A stretch of DNA of 64,000 bases from Nemophila menziesii (Eukaryota; Streptophyta; Magnoliopsida; Boraginales; Hydrophyllaceae): the NCBI GenBank assembly GCA_029959085.1, contig JARWIR010000027.1, forward strand, positions 7,440,001 through 7,504,000, in the 5' to 3' direction. Positions 45,130 through 55,279 of this stretch are shown in pieces (position 1 is the stretch's first letter; every line of letters begins with the position of its first letter). The position numbers and the translations under genes are program-made. The notes beneath the pieces were generated by a model. That model had not been told where the DNA came from. It was given only the letters and a program-made list of their open reading frames with translations, and ran no database searches.

Positions 45130-46542
45130 CTACATGTCCTTGTAGTACGCTAGCAATCTCGTACTCCTTTTTTTTTCTTTTTTCTTTTTGTTTTCTACCA
45201 AATTTTTGTCCTTTGGCATCGTACTGATTCTAACTCGGTTGCCTTTACCCAAGTTGCGATTCAATTTCGTTTCCTTACTCACTGAGTTATTGCTTTCATA
45301 CATGGCTGTAAACGTAAAATTATTCATTGATTCATCAAATTTGGAAAAGTCTCGTTCACTACCATGGATCCATTTGCCTAATTTTTTCTTGAGGCAAGCC
45401 TTATTGCTACAATCATTATCTACGTGGTCAATTAGACCACGTAAGCAGAAGAATTCCCCCAATCTTTCTAACCTGATTAATCCATTCAAGCTACGATATT
45501 CCGAGATGTTGATTGAGTAAGTGGATGTTAGAGGTTTATTAACATTCCACTCAACTCTTGCTCTACAGTAGCTTAACTCCTTGCAGGTTTCCACCAGAGG
45601 TAATTGTATATCGATAACATCACCAAATTCACTTGCTATGAATTCCACATTTTTAGTTGAGATGTAATTACCTAATATTCCATGAATTTGTATCCGAAAC
45701 ACCGTTTTGTTTTGTTTATCAATAGCTTGACCATTATTTTCCTTCCATTCTTGAATAAGAACATGTTTTCTGGCTAGATTCCAAGGCCTTTTCATGAGAA
45801 TCAGGGGCGGAGCCATGCACATGGTAGGGGGGTCCATGGCCCCCCTGATTTTTTGAAAAAAATAAATTATAACTATCTCAAAAAAAAATTATATGTAGAT
45901 AACTCCTAAATTTTTAAGAAATCTTTATTTGGCCCCCCTAACTTTTAAAAGTTTATTATACTAAGCTTTAAGTTATTTTATTTATAAGATTTTTTTATGT
46001 TTTATAACAAAATATATGTTATTTTATATTGAAAAAAGAAACTTATAGCATAATTAATTAGAAAAATCAATATCGAGTCTTATATTGTAATATTTACATA
46101 ATATAGGGACCTTTAGAGCAATTTCTCCTAATATAGGGACCTATTTTACGATTTTTGTATGATATTTAGACTTATAGTGCAAATATTGGCGGGAAATTTT
46201 TTTCGGGGCGTTGCCCCCGAACTCCCTTGCCCCCCCCCCCTTACAAAAAATCCTGCCTCTTCCCCTGATGAGAATAGTTTGATAGTCTTCCTCTGATAAA
46301 CAGTTGATTAAGCAAGAGTTGAAGCCTATTTTTTCGGTGGAAAATTCTTTGGTCAAGCCCCATGACTTGTTGATGGTTTTTCGCAGAAAGTTAAAATTGA
46401 TTGGCTTGTTACTAATTATTTTTGCAAGGAGATTTGGTTTTTCATAGGTAGCATAAGCTGAGTTTTGAACTGGTTTTAGTATTATCTTGTTCGATTTGAG
46501 TTTGTCTTTATTTGAGTTGAAGTTTTGTTGTGATGATGCCAT
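45130..46542 (-). pseudogene. LINE ORF1 (DUF4283 and zinc-knuckle type), split by a small transposon
   Basis: It starts at ATG 46542 (MASSQQNFNSNKDKL), runs to 46268, is cut by the hAT-type element and resumes at 45801. The second part holds PWNLARKHVLIQEW and VFRIQIHGILGNY, then RCRVEWN-like strands, and ends in a knuckle FCLRGLIDHVDNDC. The second knuckle Cys is replaced by Arg. The pattern is the DUF4283 plus zf-CCHC ORF1 of plant L1 elements. The protein would bind LINE RNA. Confidence 0.75.
45802..46267 (+). mobile_element. Non-autonomous hAT-type MITE in LINE ORF1
   Basis: 466 bp. Left end CAGGGGCGGAGCC, right end (complement) CAGGGGAAGAGGC, and a perfect 8-bp TSD ATGAGAAT at 45794-45801 and 46268-46275. 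It holds a C-rich run near 46230 and AT-rich filler, but no transposase. The TSD length and CAGGGGCGGA terminus fit the hAT superfamily. Confidence 0.9.
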
Positions 46543-46958
46543 AGCATAGAAGTTTTGGGATGCAAAGGAGAAAGCAGAAAAAGGAGGAGAAAAAGAGTGA
46601 GGAGAGGAGACTAACCTGAGCTTCCGATGGTAAGTTAATAGGTAGAGGAGAAAGGGTTTAATTTTGTGGTGGTGGGAGTGGTGTTTTGAGTACTTTTTGG
46701 TGGTGGGTGAGAGAATTCCAGCCATTACTTTCCTTTTCCAATGGAACAATAATCTCAGAATACAATATATATTTAAAGCTTCACACTAAATAAATAAATT
46801 AAATAAATATGCTCTAAAAATAATAAATCATCAAATCAAGACAAGAAATAGGAAAATATAATAATTCATGTAAAATTCGAGTATATGACTTCCAAAAACA
46901 CCTAAAATGATGTCTCCAACCTAGATTAAATCATCACAAATAGGGAGATATCAGAATC

Positions 46959-47928
46959 ATTGGGAAGAGTGTTCTCTCCCATGATCAAATCTGAGTGGAG
47001 CCGTGAAATAAAGTAATATATATATATCAGCCGAGATTGCAAAATTCCTATCAAAGAGGTCCAAGCTATCAAGTTCAAACTCCACCATAACCCGTGTATG
47101 GTCATTTTCATAACTCCCTTGATGAATTTCAACAAACCATGCAATCTTTCATGAACACGACGCAAGGATGCGCGAGAGATAATGAAGAAAAGTTCAACAA
47201 TTTGGAAGACTCTCTCAATCGTTTCATCAAGGCTTAGATGGATAATATGATAAGGAGTGGTGCGAAAATCGATGCTACCACATCATTAGTGCAAAACACG
47301 CAACAAAAAAACATCAATTTATGGAGCAACAATTGACGCAAATCACTGAAACAATTGATCAATTACAACAAGGACCATTTATGCGAATTGGACAAGGTAC
47401 AAATATTAATGATGAGTCCACATAAAATAATAGTGATGTTTGGTTAGAGGTGTTTGAAGAGTTTAGCCTTCAAGATTAGAAGGAAGTGGAATCACCACAA
47501 GTTACACCTTGTGAACTTGATATTCCAACGATAGAAGAACCAACTGCGCTAAGTATAGATGAGGTAATTGTTGATAATCAAGTGAAGATGAAATTGAACC
47601 TAGTATGAATATTCCAGCCATAGAATACCCAGCCAAGACGAGTTTACAGGAATCAATTGTTGAGACCTTGGTTGAAAAAAAGATAGAAGAAAAAGAGGGT
47701 AGGGTGGATTCGCCACCTAGCACTCCATTGATGTCACCACCCATTCCTATGAAGACTAATTGTTCAAAGGGTGACATCTACAAAGCATTTATAGAGGTGT
47801 TCGGCGAAGCTAGAATTAACTCCCAAATGTTTGAGATTGATGAATAAGGACTCATACCGCAACAAGTATTCACGGAAGCTATCTCGGAAATGAGTGAAAG
47901 TGCGAGTGTAAAGATCGAATTTTAAAAC
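46959..47928 (+). pseudogene. gag: Element G gag C-terminus and linker; protease deleted
   Basis: It begins with the second half of the zinc knuckle (H-W-E-E-C, 46959-46972). A coiled segment follows (RDNEEKFNNLEDSLNRFI, about 47170-47240), then an acidic region (47600-47700) and a segment matching A's VEAYTPE...INAQMLEIAKKG (about 47785-47850). The text then goes straight to an end-of-protease segment near 47925. The active-site and flap parts of the protease are therefore missing. Several stops are present. Confidence 0.6.
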
Positions 47929-48297
47929 GTGTCCCTCATAACGGAAGATAAGTCTGAGACATTCCATGTATTGGACAAGATGCTTGAGGAGGAGCCACTT
48001 GAGTTCCCGATTATTCCTGTAGTGCCCAAGGAGGTCAAAGAGAAGGACCACCACCATGAACTCGTGAAGAAGAGAGATAAAGATGAGTTTGGGGTTGGCA
48101 ACGAGGTTTCTTGGAAGGATTCCAAACAAGAGAATAGGTCACGAGGTTTCAATAATGTGCGGATGGGACCATTTGTCACTACTCGAGTATTGATGACAAA
48201 ATTGCTAGAGATACGACCCATGGGAAGTCAAAAGCTTCGAATTGTAGATGTTCATAGCTTCACCCGCTGGTATGGAGGCTACATACTTAAGGAATGA
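47929..48297 (+). pseudogene. Element G GPY/F module
   Basis: An open segment with a charged linker, then FGVGNEVSWKDSKQEN, MGPFVTTRVLMTKLLEIR, VDVHSFTRWYGGYILKE. W-x-GPF is reduced to M-GPF and the terminal C-W-GG-Y to W-Y-GG-Y, but the module is clear. It ends at TGA 48295-48297. Confidence 0.65.
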
Positions 48298-49279
48298 TGG
48301 ATATAACACGTCAAACTTAAACAATGATAAACAAAAGTTCTTCTTGGGAGACAACCCATGTTTTAATTGCTTTGGTAGTTTAATTTTTAGGTTTGTAGTG
48401 TATATTAGTTATGTTTGTATCTGTGTTACTGTTAGTGTATATTAGACTTAATAAGAAAGGTAGGAAGTTGTTTTTGATGTGTAGGTAAGCAACCAATTTA
48501 GTTTGGAGTGAAAATCGGAATTTTGTGCTCAGCTAGCAGGCCGAGCATCATACCAGCCTTACATGCGGTATACCTGTCCACCCAAAAACCGTCACCATTA
48601 TAAGCCCACATTCAAATGATCAAAAACTTTGAGTGCTTGACCGGCTTGTCAAACCCTGCCGGCGACATATTGGTCTGTGAATGAGGACTGGGGAGCGTTA
48701 TCCAAATGGTGTAAAGCAAGAGTAGCGAAAGAGAGAGAGTGGCAATACCGTCCCCAACGGGCGGTATGTCGGCGCATGGCAAACCATCACGATGGTGCAC
48801 GATCAAAAAGTTTGAAATTTCTATGATGTGAGTGACATACCGCCCCCTTCAGGCGGCATGCTGGTGTGTGACGCGATTTCTTGCAAGAAAGAGCTATGTA
48901 TTCACAATTTAACCTAAACCTTAAGCCTCATTCTTCCCCAAGTTACCACACTCCATTGAAGGTTCAACCAAACCTTCACCTCACATCAAAACAACACCAA
49001 ATCACCAAAAATTCATATCCAAGTTCATCCTTACATTATTCCAAACGACAATGAACCATTCAAATCATTCCAAAACTCCTATAAATCAAGATTCAATTGC
49101 AAAAAATTTCAAAACCTTTTCCCAAAAATCATAAATCCTTCTCACCTAGATACAATCCAATCACACCCATATAGAAAAACATCATCCTTACACATTTCCT
49201 ACTCAAATAATACCTTATCCACCCACACTAAGGGGTAATTCGAAAAGGTGGTAGAATTTTGAGTTGAAGGTCAAGGGAT
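48298..49279 (+). other. Element G spacer: hairpin and palindrome-like island
   Basis: The hairpin TGGGAGACAACCCA is at 48345-48358. The GC-richer part (about 48510-48880) holds decayed repeats such as GCGGTATACC, GGGCGGTATGTCGGCG and CAGGCGGCATGCTGG. AT-rich sequence then leads to the third-ORF start. No credible gene. Confidence 0.55.
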
Positions 49280-49580
49280 ATGACGAGACAAACAGAAACA
49301 CTGACTAATGTGAGGAAGATGAGGAAGAATCAAGGTGGCAAGAGGAAATTGGAAAGGTAAAGATATTTATAGAGTTGAATGATTGGTATGATCCAAAATA
49401 GGAGGAAGAGAAAGGATGAAACATGGTGGTATGAGAAACAGACATGTAAGATAATCACCAAACCTAATCTTGGGTGTTGGCAATATGAGGAAATAGCATC
49501 GAAGAATATGGTTTCTCCCTTCTCTACCATTTATCTATTTGTATACTACGTGTTTTGTCTTTAATTATCAGGTCTATTTT
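49280..49580 (+). pseudogene. Element G env-like ORF remnant
   Basis: ATG at 49280 (MTRQTETLTNVRKMRKNQ) resembles the start of the A and I third ORFs (MTNRTT...ANKREV) and follows a GAGTTGAAGG motif. After about 25 codons the frame decays, and the central domain is deleted. Confidence 0.5.
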
Positions 49581-49600
49581 GAGTTGTGAAGTCACGGCTC
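49581..49600 (+). other. Conserved stem-loop (element G copy)
   Basis: GAGTTGTGAAGTCACGGCTC: eight pairs including two T-G pairs around AAGT. Compared with A, a C-G pair is now T-G and the loop differs, yet the stem is kept. Confidence 0.55.
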
Positions 49601-50359
49601 ACCTTTGAGTTGAGGGTGGGGATTCGTTGTCCCCATCCCCACTTTATGTGATTTACTGTTTTACAGATAAATTTTAAGAAATAGTGTTGGTGTAGAATGT
49701 GTTTAATGGTTTAAAAGCATACATTTCAGTGAGTTGCTGATAGTACGTATTTTGTTTGTAAACTACTTGAATTATATGCTTTGAATACGAACATGAAAAC
49801 ACAAAATAATTTTAAAGAAATTATTAGTAAGCAATGAAGTAGAAGCAAGATTTGATCTTAGGGAGCTATGAGTGGTGTGTAAAACGTGATATTCGAGCTA
49901 GTTAATAAACCTATTTAATGAACATGCTAGAGGTGAGAAAGTAACAAAATTTCATAGTTTGGAAAGTGATTAAGGTTGTTCTTTGATAAGCCCATTGTTA
50001 TTTTTGGGCATGTTGTCCACTTTAATTAAATATTATCCATCTCAGCCAATTCTAGTCTTTTTAAAGCCTTTAATTAGCCATACCCCTTAGATTATAGGAT
50101 GTTTTTTATATGACCCGCACACGAATCACGATGCTTTGACACTCGTATTTAGAGATTGAGTTTGGGGTGGTGGGAACGATTATGGGAAACATTATTGTGT
50201 GGGTTCTTGTGCTATGTACTTGAGTTCTTGATCACTTGTTTATTTATTGTAACCCTTTTTCGGGGTAAAAGAAAATAAATATATATTGAAAAGAAAATAA
50301 AAATGCGAAGCACATTAGCATGACTTCTTACTTGTTTATTTGTGCTCAGCTGAGGGGGT
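49601..50359 (+). other. Element G 3' noncoding region
   Basis: It holds polypurine-like motifs (about 49607-49622, 50157-50174) and the same ordered blocks as the A and I 3' regions. A likely polypurine tract with GCTGAGGGGG lies at 50347-50358. The exact LTR start could not be fixed. Confidence 0.5.
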
Positions 50360-53300
50360 TTTCACTATTATTTGATATATTTCCGTTTCTTGCCTTGTTT
50401 TGGAGATTTGTCACTTTTAGAGATATTTGTGCGTAATGTGTGTGTTAAATGTGAAATCTTAGGTACAAGGATGATATGAGATGCCAAATCATGGATAGTA
50501 TGTCGAGGAAAAGAGATCAAAGAAGTAAACCAAGAGCAAAGGACTAAAGAAACTGATTTTAGAAAGTAAAAGAGTTGTTGGCCATAATTAGAAAGTGAAT
50601 TGTTTTCGATGCCACGTGATATTTGTAGAGAATTTGAGGATACCTTTTGTATACATATGGATCTATGAATTAGGAGCGCGTGGCCACTAACTTTTCGCAA
50701 TTTAGAGGGGTAACAAAGAAGTTATGTTTTTTGTAGGGCTTGACTCGAACCAGTCCCCTTTTGGAGGAAAACGATTTTTGGGACGGGCTATGTCATTTAA
50801 ACCTTGACCTAGCCCATGACCCATGAACATTTTTTACCTTATTTATATCAGCTCCAAACATAATAAAACAATCCCTCGGCCACCAGAGCTTACCTTTCAT
50901 CAAGAATTCAACTATAAAAGCGATCAAGAGGATCTAGAGGAGGAAGAATCAAGAGATGAAGCTTCATAGAGTCAATTCTACACTTCTCCATCTCTATACT
51001 TATGGTAATTAACGTTTGAATATTTCGTATTTAATTTATTTTATGAAATTCATCCTTGGTTTTAATTATGCACAACTGTTTCATCTTTGCTTAGTATTTG
51101 TAACATATGAACTATTGATTATTGTTATTCTATTTAAATTGAATTGGAGATTATATAATTGAATTTGTGTCTAAATAATTTCTAGTGACTATATGTTTGC
51201 AATAACACTACATGTTTCCTAATCAAATAGTGGGTAGCCCAAGTAGTTAAGCTAACACCCGGAAGGAGGGGTTTAATTGTCGAACTAGCATATAGGCGGG
51301 GAAAAACTTGGGTAAACCTACCCTATTTGTGGGTCCATGGTTTTGTATTAAAAAATTAATATATTTTATACCATACAAGAAAGAGAAAAGCATATGTTAG
51401 TTAATTATCTCCATCTATCCTTTTGTTTTGCTTTTCTTTTTTTAAGTCCGTTCATCATATTTTTTTTTTGCATGTGATATTAATACTATTTCGGTAGTTA
51501 TAAAAAAATAATTTTGTCCAAGAAAAATGTATAGAAAATTTTTAGAAAAAAACTGATACAAAATTAAAACTTTAAATATTTTTATAAAAGAGTGTTTATA
51601 AAGATAAATTTCTAAATTAAATTAAAAAATTATATGGATGGTATAGAGATAGATTATAATTTTTAAATATAGTCAAACTAGATGACACGTTTTACTTTGT
51701 ACTAGGGATGTAAACAAACTGAGCCTAATACTAGATGTGCAAGTTTGTTTGCTAAATATCTTGAGCCGAGTCGAATAATAAACGTGTAAGTTTGTTTGTT
51801 TAACTTCTCAAACGAGTTTTTTGGAGTCGAATTCGAGTTGTTAACGAAAAATTGATTGATCGATATTGAATGGACTATACGGTATGAAGTAGGAAATGTG
51901 CTATTGTTGGATTTTTTTTAATTAAGAATGTCTTAGTTAATATTAAACTTTAATAATTCATTTACAAGTTAATATATGAAACAATTCAAAGATCTCGTTT
52001 TATAAATTGAGTTTAAATTTAAGTTTTTGAACTTTTTTTTATAAATAAACGTTTTTCTCGAGTCGAGTTACAACTACTCTCGGTAGTTATAAGAAATAAT
52101 TTTGTCAAAAAAGAAGGTATAAAGAAATTTAGAAAAAGAATTGATACAAAATTTAAACTTTAAATTTTTTTATAAAAGATTTAAGAGTGAAGAAAATTTT
52201 ATAAAGATAAATTTTAAAATTAGATGGTATAAATAGAGATCATAATTTTTAAATATAGTCAAACTAGATGACATGTTTTACTTTGTACTATGAATGTAAA
52301 TAAACCAAGTTTTTAAGTTTGAACTTGTTTATAAATGAACGTTTTCTCTCGAGTCGAACTACAACTACTCTAGAATGGCTTGATTCATTTTCGACCAATT
52401 CGAGAGTAGTTGTAACTCGACTCGAGAAAAAACGTTTATTTATCAAAAAAAAGTTCAAAAACTTAAATTTAAACTCAATTTATAAAACGAGATCTTCGAA
52501 TTGTTTCATTAATTGTTTGTTTATATTCTTAAATTGTTATATATTCATATATTAACTTGTAAATGAATTATTAAAGTTTAATATTAACTAAGACATTCTT
52601 AATTAAAAAAAATTCCAACAATAGCACATTTCCTACTTCATACCGTACAGTCCATTCAATATCGATCAATCAATTTTTCGTTAACAACTCGAATTCGACT
52701 CCAAAAAACTCGTTTGACAAGTTAAACAAACAAACTTACACGTTTATTATTCGACTCGGCTCAAGATATTTAGCAAACAAACTTGCACATCTAGTATTAG
52801 GCTCGGTTTGTTTACATCCCTAGTACAAAGTAAAACGTGTCATCTAGTTTGACTATATTTAAAAATTATAATCTATTTCTATACCATCCATATAATTTTT
52901 TAATTTAATTTAGAAATTTATCTTTATAAACACTCTTTTATAAAAATATTTAAAGTTTTAATTTTGTATCAGTTTTTATCTAAAAAATTTCTATACATTT
53001 TTTTGGACAAAATTATTTTTTTATAACTACCGAAATAGTATTAATATCACATGCAAAAAAAAATGATGAACGGACTTAAAAAAAGAAAAGCAAAACAAAA
53101 GGATAGATGGAGATAATTAACTAACATATGCTTTTCTCTTACTTGTATGGTATAAAATATATTAATTTTTTAATACAAAACCATGGACCCACAAATAGGG
53201 TAGGTTTACCCAAGTTTTTCCCATATAGGCGTCTAGTGTGCGGTAGTGAACAATGAGGTCTTGCCTAGCTAGATAGTCAATAGGGTAAGAACATCCAAAT

Positions 53301-53716
53301 ACATTTTAGGGTCACCTAGGAGGGGTCTCTAATGAGGGAGGGTTGCCTTCTAAGCTACCGACATGAATTAGAAGGTCTTTTGAATACCGACTATTGTGAA
53401 ATTACCTATACACCCTTGTTCATATAAATGTTAATTCAATAGGATAGTTTCATACTTGCATCTCCTCAGATTTTATCGTAATTGCATAATTATTTTGTTT
53501 TTTATAAAGAAAAATATTCATCCTATTTCTCATCTTTTAGTTTAAACATTTAAAACCATTTATACTACTATTGAACACGTTGAAATAACTACTTCAATCC
53601 CTGAGAAAACAATTATTTTACTTGCTTAACGATTTATACACTAGTGGAAAGTTAATTGTGGTTCTAGGGTGTGTGCTTTTCACATTCATTATTTTATCAC
53701 ACTTACTGGCCCACGA
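50360..53716 (+). repeat. 3' LTR of element G, interrupted by a foldback transposon
   Basis: The LTR parts are about 50360-51298 and 53232-53716. The right part matches 1-421. It ends CCCACGA, one base away from the CCCACCA of the 5' LTR. A CACCC-GGAA-GGGGT-type small hairpin at about 51256-51271 is shared with H. Confidence 0.75.
51299..53222 (+). mobile_element. Foldback element with Mutator-type 9-bp target duplication
   Basis: 1924 bp. The ends are GGGAAAAACTTGGGTAAACC and its complement, and a perfect 9-bp TSD ATATAGGCG lies at 51290-51298 and 53223-53231. The arms (51299-52082 and 52401-53222) are inverted copies of each other of about 800 bp with few differences. The central 52083-52400 is a shorter third copy of the inner arm. 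The 9-bp TSD suggests a non-autonomous Mutator-like element. No transposase. The reading frame at 52319-52555 lies within the fold and is not a gene. Confidence 0.85.
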
Positions 53717-53721
53717 ACGAC

Positions 53722-55279
53722 CCATTATTATTTGATAATTTCTTATTTCTTGACTTGATTTATTGATTTATTACTTTTAGAGCATATTTGGTTTAATTTG
53801 TGTGTTAATGTGAAGCTCTTAAAGTTTATGGAATATAAATAGATGCCAAATCAATTCTAAGAAGATAAGAAAAAAAGATATGGAAGGAATCAAGAGATAA
53901 AAGGAAGTAGAAATAAAATAGGAAAGGAAAAGCTGCCAAGTAAATCTGAAATTCTGCAACTACGTCCACTAAAGTGAAGATAACTTCAAATCAGCTGCGA
54001 TTTTGGACGAATCTTTAAAGAGTTAGATAGATCTTTCTTCCACGCTCGCTTCGATATCTCTTGGGCGAAAATAGGCCCAATAACGAAGTAGGTTTAATCA
54101 AAACAGTGAGCAGTGTTTATTCTCTTCGATATTTTAGGAAACGAATTTGAGTTGGACTTGGACTCAAATTACTTGCCTTCCACTTAATATTTCGACCTAG
54201 GGTCTTCTTAGCACCTATAAATACATCCTCTTATTATTGTAAACATGTCCTTGCTTAATTATTAGTCCTTGCTCGGTTCTAAAACTTAGATCAATCCTTA
54301 GTCATTCAAGAGAAGCAAGTTGATCGTATGTATCTTTATTTTAGTTTTATTCTTTCCAGCATGAACTAATTTTCCCATAGCTTGGATTTTACATATGTAT
54401 AATCTTTATAATCTATTTTCTTCTATCTAAGTTTGTTTGGGAAAAACCTTTTAAATTGATTCTAGCTTCTTAACCTTTATATTTGTTTTATGTGATTTGA
54501 TTTATTAACATAGTTCTTACTAGTGCACGAGTATAGACTACCTCATTTATAGCAATTGGATGTTCACCCGGAAGGGGTGTCTAATTGTTGAAACACGACA
54601 TAAACCTCTAGTGTGCACTAGTGATCCGGAAGGGCTTGCCTTACTAGATAGTCATTAGGGTTTGAGATTTAACCATCGATCATTGCGCAGGGTCCCCTTA
54701 CCCAAGTCCCCTGGTAATTGGAGGATCCCTTTTATATACAAATAGGACTCTGAGTTAGGAACGTGTGACCACTAACAGTTTGTGATCTGAATCTAGAACA
54801 AAAAAATTATTAAAATTACAGCTGTTGTGGTACGAACCGTCCAATTTATAAGAAAAACGTATTTGGGTTGGTCATTTAAACCTAGTCCATGATCCATATT
54901 TCGTCCAAGAACCTATATATATATATATAAGTGTTTGACATTAGAAACATGTCATTTCCTTTATTTTATTCAGTAATTCATGAGAGAGAGAGAGAGAGAG
55001 TTGATCGAGGAGGAAGACAACCGAAGTTGGAGCATCACAACACCACTTCTTCGTCCTTCTACCTCTACCATTAGGATAATTGTATTAGATTCTTAGTTTA
55101 ACGATGTTTCTAATCTTTTTACTTTCTACTTTTATTTCTTTAATTGTGAACTAGTTTTCCCATAGGTAGGGTTTACCATATGTATAACCCTTAAATTCTA
55201 TTTTGCTATTTTATATTATCACGATTTGAATTTATGTATTACGTTTATTTTGCCATAACTCTGACCAAGTTTGGGACTG
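53722..55279 (+). repeat. Mosaic LTR remnant H
   Basis: 53722 to about 54700 resembles a C-family LTR in plus orientation. It has a TATAAATA box at 54216-54223 and a CACCCGGAAGGGGTG hairpin near 54572. About 54710-55270 resembles the G LTR around 50640-51100 (a CCACTAAC block, a GTCATTTAAACC block). An (AT)n run lies at 54913-54929 and a (GA)n run at about 54982-55000. G probably inserted near the start of this older LTR, and I near its end. No gene seen. Confidence 0.55.

Larger units (their letters stand above)
39258..46762 (-). mobile_element. Degraded plant LINE (L1-type non-LTR retrotransposon)
   Basis: Inserted in C's 5' LTR. Its 3' end is a poly-A run (poly-T 39258-39265 on the plus strand) and its 5' end is near 46762. 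The target duplication is imperfect (about ACTATATAT against ACAATATAT). In order it carries an ORF1 of the plant DUF4283/zinc-knuckle type, an AP-type endonuclease, a reverse transcriptase, a zf-RVT-like region and an RNase H. All are broken by stops and frameshifts. It hosts two hAT-type elements. Confidence 0.88.
622..46953 (-). mobile_element. Element C: Athila-like non-autonomous LTR retrotransposon, host of several nested insertions
   Basis: The 3' LTR is 622-2161. The 5' LTR is 37906-46953, itself split by a LINE. The TSD GAATC flanks the element at 617-621 and 46954-46958. Read leftwards the order is 5' LTR, primer site (37899-37882), gag start (37798), duplicated segment, insertion B (18344-35322), gag knuckle and tail (18343-17130), protease, GPY/F module (about 16700-16480), spacer, insertion D, insertion E, env-like ORF (4908-3735), polypurine tract (2162-2175), 3' LTR. 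No reverse transcriptase or integrase core is present anywhere in its internal parts. Confidence 0.88.
37906..46953 (-). repeat. 5' LTR of element C, interrupted by a LINE
   Basis: The two LTR parts are 37906-39257 and about 46763-46953, together about 1.54 kb and aligned with 622-2161. The TATA box is at 38848-38855. The 46-bp module is intact at 46908-46953 and the right flank is GAATC. The segment between is the LINE. Confidence 0.88.
1..53716 (+). mobile_element. Element G: old non-autonomous Athila-like LTR retrotransposon, split by element C
   Basis: Bases 1-421 match 53296-53716 (for example both carry a run ending TTGCATCTCCTCAG), so they are the ends of the two LTRs of one element whose 5' LTR starts outside the window. 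Internal parts are a primer site (428), a gag zinc knuckle cut by element C at 621/46959, gag C-terminal and linker remnants, a GPY/F module (47929-48297), a hairpin, a palindrome-rich spacer and an env-like remnant (49280). Capsid and protease regions are missing. Its 3' LTR (about 50360-53716) carries a foldback transposon. It is the oldest well-defined layer of the stack, judged by its decay and by what is inserted into it. Confidence 0.8.

Noticed and set aside
52319..52555. Frame in the foldback element as a transposase remnant
   Set aside because: It crosses the loop and one arm, consists of low-complexity residues and has no transposase motif.
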